A DNA stretch of 64,000 nt, taken from positions 310,001 to 374,000 of the forward strand of contig NZ_KB899538.1 in NCBI RefSeq assembly GCF_000378305.1. Direction: 5' to 3'. Position 1 is the first letter of the stretch; the number at the start of each line of letters is the position of its first letter. The notes under the pieces were generated by a model. It searched no databases and was not told the DNA's origin. It saw only the letters and a list, made by a program, of their open reading frames with translations. This document shows, piece after piece, positions 59,731 through 64,000 of the stretch. Position numbers and translations under genes: made by a program. The DNA is from Thioalkalivibrio sp. ALJ12 (lineage in GTDB: Bacteria; Pseudomonadota; Gammaproteobacteria; Ectothiorhodospirales; Ectothiorhodospiraceae).

Positions 59731-61020
59731 ATGCATGCACTCCCCTCATCGGAAGAGATTCGCCTCGGGGTTATCGGACTGGGTTATGTCGGGCTGCCGC
59801 TGGCGGTCGAGTTCGGCCGGGTCTGGCCGACCCTGGGATTCGACATCCAGCCCGGCCGCATCCAGGACCTGAAGAACGGCATCGACCGCACCCGCGAGGT
59901 CGAGCCGGAAGATCTCGCTGCCGCGACGCAGCTGGACTACACCACGGAACTCGGGGCGCTGCGCGCGTGCAATGTGTTCGTGGTGACCGTGCCGACGCCG
60001 ATCGATGCCCACCGCCGACCGGACCTGCGCCCCCTGCTCGGGGCCACCCATACCGTGGGCCAGGTGCTCAAGCGCGGTGACGTGGTGATCTACGAGTCGA
60101 CGGTCTATCCGGGGGCGACGGAGGAAGACTGCGTCCCGATCCTGGAACGGGAATCCGGGCTGACCCACAACGAGGATTTCTTCACCGGCTACAGCCCCGA
60201 GCGGATCAACCCCGGGGACAAGGCGCATCGGGTCACCTCCATCAAGAAGGTCACCTCGGGCTCGCTACCGGAGGTGGCGGACTTCGTCGACGCCCTGTAT
60301 GCGCGCGTCATCACCGCCGGTACGCACAAGGCCGAGAGCATCCGTGTCGCCGAGGCCGCCAAGGTGATCGAGAACACCCAGCGCGACGTGAACATCGCCC
60401 TGATCAACGAGCTGGCGCTGCTGTTCGAGCGCCTGGGCCTCGATACGGAAGCGGTCCTGCAGGCCGCCGGGACCAAATGGAACTTCCTGCCGTTCCGGCC
60501 CGGCCTGGTGGGCGGGCACTGCATCGGGGTGGACCCGTACTACCTGACCCACAAGGCCCAGGCCGTCGGGCACCACCCGGAGATGATCCTGGCCGGGCGC
60601 CGCGTGAATGACGCGATGGGGGCGCACATCGCGGACGCGACCATCCGGGCGCTGGTGCGCAAGGGGATCAATCCGGTGGGGGCGCGCATCCTGCTGATGG
60701 GCCTGACCTTCAAGGAAAACTGCCCGGACCTGCGCAATACGCGCGTGATGGACATCTACCATACGCTGAGCGGGTACAACACGGAGGTCGTCGTGTTTGA
60801 TCCCTGGGTCGACCCGGAGGAGGCCGAGCACGAATACGGCATCACCCCGATCACCGCGCCTCCCGAGGCGGACTCGTTTGACGCCATCATCGTGGCGGTG
60901 CCCCACCAGGCGTTCCTGGACATGGGAGTGGAAGCGATCCGTGCACTCGCGCACCCGCAAGCGGTCCTGTTCGATGTGAAATCGGTCTTCCCTCGCGAGG
61001 CCAGCGACCTGCGCCTGTGA
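59731..61020 (+). CDS. UDP-N-acetyl-hexosamine/UDP-sugar 6-dehydrogenase (WbpA/TviB/WecC type)
   Basis: A 429-residue nucleotide-sugar dehydrogenase. The NAD-binding site is [12 protein letters not shown] (14-25); the catalytic Cys264 is in [15 protein letters not shown], the usual dehydrogenase motif; the middle block is [22 protein letters not shown], and the C-terminal block is [16 protein letters not shown]. It oxidises C6 of a UDP-sugar with two NAD+, giving a uronic acid; closest in feel to TviB/WbpA (UDP-GlcNAc or UDP-GalNAc), or to WecC with the neighbouring epimerase. A uronic acid would provide the carboxylates that the amidotransferase and ATP-grasp enzymes need. Convergent with the beta-helix gene. 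Confidence 0.93.
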   Translation: MHALPSSEEIRLGVIGLGYVGLPLAVEFGRVWPTLGFDIQPGRIQDLKNGIDRTREVEPEDLAAATQLDYTTELGALRACNVFVVTVPTPIDAHRRPDLRPLLGATHTVGQVLKRGDVVIYESTVYPGATEEDCVPILERESGLTHNEDFFTGYSPERINPGDKAHRVTSIKKVTSGSLPEVADFVDALYARVITAGTHKAESIRVAEAAKVIENTQRDVNIALINELALLFERLGLDTEAVLQAAGTKWNFLPFRPGLVGGHCIGVDPYYLTHKAQAVGHHPEMILAGRRVNDAMGAHIADATIRALVRKGINPVGARILLMGLTFKENCPDLRNTRVMDIYHTLSGYNTEVVVFDPWVDPEEAEHEYGITPITAPPEADSFDAIIVAVPHQAFLDMGVEAIRALAHPQAVLFDVKSVFPREASDLRL

Positions 61021-61032
61021 CCGCGCGGGCCG

Positions 61033-62430
61033 CTACCGGGCTGCCGGCCCGACGCCTTCGCGCCGCCCCGGATTGGCCTCGTAGCCGCCCGCGTAGGCCC
61101 CGAATCGGGGCTGACTGCGATCGCGGTCGTTGTAGTCGCGACCCAGACCGGGAGGTAGAGGACTTTGGAACTCGGGCAAACCTTCGTACCCCGGCATCCC
61201 TTCCAGCGGGAACAGATCGAGCTCCGCAAGCGGCCCGCGCGGGCGCACCAGGTAGGCCGAAGCCCGTTCGAAGCCGGCCTCGTGGTTGATTTCCGTTTGC
61301 GCCGTGCGCGCGGCATCAATCGCGGGGTCGGCGAAGACCGCATTCCCGGCAATGACCTGTTCATAGCGCCGATCGCCGGGAACCAGTCGTATCCCGAACT
61401 CTCGTGCGACCACGGTGTTGTGGACGATCAGGACATCCTTCGGGATGTGGTTGTGCGGCTGCACGATCAGGGCACTGCCGGCATCGTTGAAAAACAGGTT
61501 GTTGTACAGGGCCAGACGGCCTTCGCCCTGAAAGAGGCGCTGGTGGGGGTTCTGGTAGAAGAGGTTGCCGTAGATCCAGTACCAGTCGTGCTGCCCGGGT
61601 CCTTCGGGCGGGAAGTGCCCTACCAGCAGGTTGGGCCGCGCGCGATGGCCGCTGCTCGCGCGCTCCGCCTTGCTGAACACATTGTGACGGATGATGGTGG
61701 CATGGGGTTCGGTCGGCATCCCCGCACGCGGGGCTCGCGGACGCTGGTGCTTGATCTGCATGTTGTAGCCCAGGGTACGGCCAATGAAGTTGTGCTCGAT
61801 CAGGCCCGCGACAAACGGCCCCGTACCATCCGGCCGACCGAGATACATGCCGGTGCCGACATCGCGAATGTCGTTGTGGCGGATGGTCCAGTTCCAGGCG
61901 GCGGCACGGGTGGTGATGCCGCTGTTGCCCTGCGAACGGTCGTAGCCGCGTATGGTCAGGTGCTCCAGCGTGATGTCGTGGGCGTATTCACTGTCGTGCT
62001 CGACCACGACCCCGGCAATGTTGTGCCCGCCCCCCTCCAGGGTCAGGTGCCGGATCACCAGGTGCGCGGCATTGATCAGGCGAATGGTATTGCTGCCCGA
62101 ACGACCGCGGAGGATGGCCGGGTCTCCAGAATCCGGGCCGGTGATCACGATTGGCCGCTCGGCCGTCCCGCTAACGCCTCGCAGCACCAGCGGCTCCGGG
62201 TATTCGCCCGGGGCGAGCTGAAGATGATCGCCAGGGCGCAGCTGGCGCACGGCACGGCGCAATCCCTCCGGGTCGGTCTGCAGCACGCGGGTCGCGGCTG
62301 CGGGGGCCTCGGACGCCCCGCCCGGTCGTGGCATGTCGGCGCCCGCCGTCATCATGGCCAGCAACATCACGCCCGCCAGCACCCATGTCCGGGACACAAG
62401 CGAGTGGAACATTGACCGCCCTGCCGTCAT
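61033..62430 (-). CDS. Secreted right-handed beta-helix protein (possible polysaccharide lyase or epimerase)
   Basis: A 465-residue exported protein. It has a signal peptide with hydrophobic core WVLAGVMLLAMMTAGA. The mature part contains many short parallel-beta-helix coils: HLVIRHLTLEGGGHNIAGVV, DITLEHLTIRGYDRSQGNSGIT, WTIRHNDIRDVGTGMYLG, LIEHNFIGRTLGYNMQIKH and VLIVHNTVVAREFGIRLV, with the lyase-like QLRPGDHLQLAPGEY near the start, the opening seen in alginate-lyase-like (PL6) and NosD-type helices. It could cleave or epimerise the polymer in the periplasm or outside. Start: ATG at 62430 with AGGGAG seven bases upstream; 62412 is an alternative. It ends 13 bases from the dehydrogenase gene. 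Confidence 0.86.
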   Translation of the reverse strand: MTAGRSMFHSLVSRTWVLAGVMLLAMMTAGADMPRPGGASEAPAAATRVLQTDPEGLRRAVRQLRPGDHLQLAPGEYPEPLVLRGVSGTAERPIVITGPDSGDPAILRGRSGSNTIRLINAAHLVIRHLTLEGGGHNIAGVVVEHDSEYAHDITLEHLTIRGYDRSQGNSGITTRAAAWNWTIRHNDIRDVGTGMYLGRPDGTGPFVAGLIEHNFIGRTLGYNMQIKHQRPRAPRAGMPTEPHATIIRHNVFSKAERASSGHRARPNLLVGHFPPEGPGQHDWYWIYGNLFYQNPHQRLFQGEGRLALYNNLFFNDAGSALIVQPHNHIPKDVLIVHNTVVAREFGIRLVPGDRRYEQVIAGNAVFADPAIDAARTAQTEINHEAGFERASAYLVRPRGPLAELDLFPLEGMPGYEGLPEFQSPLPPGLGRDYNDRDRSQPRFGAYAGGYEANPGRREGVGPAAR

Positions 62431-62545
62431 CACCGCACTCCCTGCCCGGGGCCTGCGAAACCAGCCCGCGCTCTGGCGATTGGAGGGGCCATACTCCGGT
62501 GTATGCCCCCTTGTCAGGTTAGACCATGTGCGAGCGCGGCAACCC

Positions 62546-64000
62546 ATGACACGCAGACGCGAACCACTGGCCCTGTGGACCTGTGTCATCGGGGCGTGGC
62601 TGTCCCTGGGATTTGCCCTCTACCTGACGTTGCTGCCGTTCGAGTTCGGCGGGATGGGTCTGGAGGAGGCGTGGTCACTCTACCGCGACATGAGCCTGCA
62701 GGGACCCGGCGCCAGCGGGCGCGCCCAGTTCATGGCCAATGCCATGATGTTCATGCCGCTGGGCTTTTTCTGGATGGCCTGGCTCACCTATGGCCGCAGT
62801 CACCTTGTATGGCACCTGGGTGCCCTCGCGCTGGTCGCCCTTCTGGGGCTGGCGGCCACGGCAACGGTGGAGTTCCTGCAGATCTGGCTGCCCTATCGCT
62901 ATCCGGCCGGGGCGGACATCGCGGGCAATTTCCTCGGTGCGGTGGTCGGGGCCCTGATGTGGTGGGGACTGCGCCGGCCGCTGCTGCGCTGGCGAGGCCA
63001 GCTCGCAGGCCCAAACCGTGTCACCGTGCCTGCCGTCCTGATCGCCTATGCGATCCTGTACGTCGCGATCGGCCTGGCCCCATTCGACCTGGTCCTGTCC
63101 ACCGCCGAGTGGAGTCAGCGCCTCGACTCCGACACCTGGGGCCTGTGGGTCGCAGCCGGGGCCTGTACGTCCGGTCTTCGCTGTATCTCCGAGCTGGGCC
63201 TGACACTGGTAGCCAGTGTGCCCGTCGGGATCCTGCTCGCGTACGGACTCGGACGGCGCCCGTCCGCGAACGGGACCGTGCTGGTGACCCTGGCCGCGCT
63301 CCTGGCCATCCTGCTGGAGGCCCTGAATCTTGCCACGCTCTCGGGGATCGCGGAGGGCCGATCGGCCGTGCTGCGGGGCGCCGGATTTGCCACAGGCATG
63401 CTCCTGTACGAGTACCTCTCGCCGCCGCAGGTGATGCAGACCCTGCGGCGTGCCGCGATCCCGCTCCTGGTCGTTGCGACGCCACTCTACGGGGTCGCGC
63501 TGCTCGCCCTGAACCACGACCTGGGCCCCTACCAGTGGGACCGGGCGGCCATCTCGGCGCAATGGGCCCAGCTCAATCTCTGGCCGTTCTATTACCACTA
63601 CTTCGTCGGCGAGACCGTGGCCCTGCGTAGTGCGGCACTGCATGTGGCCATGTACCTGCCGCTGGGCGCGCTGATATGGCTGGCGCAGATCCGGCGCCCG
63701 CTGCATCCGCGCCAGTTGCAGTGGCTGGCCGCCCTCGGCGGGCTGCTCGCGGCTCTGCTGATGGAAGGTGGCAAGCTGCTGGTCGTGGGGCTGCGGCCCG
63801 ACCCGGCCAGCCTGGTCCTGGCCACATTGGCCGCCTGGGGCATGGCGACCGCGCTGCACTTCCTGACGCGCCTTGCTACCGAAGCCAGTACCACGAGCCA
63901 CACCCGGGCCCGGCCACCCGGTTCGGCGCCAGTCACGGCCGAGCGGTCTACAGTCATCAGCGAACCATCCAGGCGGGAACACGAGCGTGACGAACTCCAG
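62546..64000 (+). CDS. VanZ-like polytopic membrane protein (3' end missing)
   Basis: The frame from ATG 62546 runs 485 codons without a stop to the right edge, so the gene is incomplete. It encodes about ten hydrophobic helices. The first third is VanZ-like: FALYLTLLPFEF, then QFMANAMMFMPLGFFWMAWL, VEFLQIWLPYRYPAGADIAGNFLGAVVGAL, with the characteristic N...F.PLG and acid-containing helices. A second similar pattern occurs later (HVAMYLPLGALIWLAQ, LLMEGGKLLVVGLRPDPASLVLATLAAWG), so it may hold two VanZ-like units. The C-terminal part in view is hydrophilic. VanZ-type proteins are linked to teicoplanin resistance and appear in XrtA loci; the role here is unknown. Longer frames on both strands at this place are shadows. 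Confidence 0.83.
   Translation, partial: MTRRREPLALWTCVIGAWLSLGFALYLTLLPFEFGGMGLEEAWSLYRDMSLQGPGASGRAQFMANAMMFMPLGFFWMAWLTYGRSHLVWHLGALALVALLGLAATATVEFLQIWLPYRYPAGADIAGNFLGAVVGALMWWGLRRPLLRWRGQLAGPNRVTVPAVLIAYAILYVAIGLAPFDLVLSTAEWSQRLDSDTWGLWVAAGACTSGLRCISELGLTLVASVPVGILLAYGLGRRPSANGTVLVTLAALLAILLEALNLATLSGIAEGRSAVLRGAGFATGMLLYEYLSPPQVMQTLRRAAIPLLVVATPLYGVALLALNHDLGPYQWDRAAISAQWAQLNLWPFYYHYFVGETVALRSAALHVAMYLPLGALIWLAQIRRPLHPRQLQWLAALGGLLAALLMEGGKLLVVGLRPDPASLVLATLAAWGMATALHFLTRLATEASTTSHTRARPPGSAPVTAERSTVISEPSRREHERDELQ

Noticed and set aside
62503-63630. A 375-codon plus-strand frame and a 435-codon minus frame at the right end
   Set aside because: Both are rich in Arg, Pro, Gln and Gly without domains. 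The frame from 62546 encodes coherent membrane helices with VanZ motifs and is the real one.
1-64000. Looked for tRNA and rRNA genes, CRISPR arrays, transposase genes, integrases and phage genes
   Set aside because: None was seen. The few direct repeats found are short and explained above, and every long frame with coherent motifs belongs to polysaccharide, sorting or regulatory functions.

Overview
The window is one continuous exopolysaccharide and protein-sorting locus of the exosortase A (XrtA)/PEP-CTERM type. GC content is high (about 65-70% in most genes), genes are tightly packed with many ATGA stop/start overlaps, and the gene content matches the XrtA loci of Gram-negative proteobacteria. 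Composition and gene set suggest a gammaproteobacterium, possibly an Ectothiorhodospiraceae/Thioalkalivibrio-like organism; that assignment is inference only. All family names come from recognising motifs and gene order. No search was run.

Layout. 1-7380 (+): the 3' part of an initiating sugar transferase, then the prsK-prsR-prsT signalling and TPR set. 7453-9186: a methyltransferase (-) and a PEP-CTERM protein (+) preceded by a textbook sigma-54 promoter. 12405-9309 (-): a four-gene operon of a PilZ protein, two LuxI-like PEP-CTERM acyltransferases and a ThiF/E1-like enzyme, also with a strong sigma-54 promoter. 12760-30677 (+): the core operon of chain-length regulator, tyrosine autokinase, outer-membrane protein, ATPase, deacetylase, FemAB protein, glycosyltransferases, XrtA-EpsI fusion, amidotransferase, methyltransferase and a PaaK-like adenylating enzyme.

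30671-43093 mixes strands. It holds an asparagine-synthetase homologue with a displaced N-terminal Cys, an acyl carrier protein, two alpha/beta hydrolases with unusual nucleophile elbows, a GT2, a methyltransferase, an amino-acid-adenylation enzyme, a PglK-like ABC flippase, a PLP-dependent decarboxylase and an acyl-CoA-ligase-like enzyme. Together these could be a small carrier-protein pathway that makes an amine or amino-acyl decoration for the polysaccharide. 43275-50647 holds the O-antigen-ligase-like protein, an unrecognised toroid-like protein, a secreted duplicated beta-propeller, a Cys-less asparagine-synthetase homologue and a small ORF.

51040-62430 holds GNAT/FemAB-like enzymes, three ATP-grasp enzymes, two more deacetylases, UDP-GlcNAc 2-epimerase, a UDP-sugar dehydrogenase and a secreted beta-helix protein. 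The window ends inside a VanZ-like membrane protein (62546 onward) whose stop lies outside. One ATP-grasp gene and its flanks (about 52695-54224) have clearly lower GC and a short duplicated gene-junction scar, suggesting past rearrangement or transfer.

How it works together (inference): sugar nucleotides are made by the epimerase and dehydrogenase. Glycan is started by the sugar transferase, extended by the glycosyltransferases, trimmed or decorated by deacetylases, acyltransferases, ATP-grasp and carrier-protein enzymes, flipped and polymerised, and exported under chain-length and kinase control. XrtA processes the PEP-CTERM protein, which PrsK/PrsR and RpoN probably switch on. I found no tRNA, rRNA, CRISPR array or intact insertion sequence.
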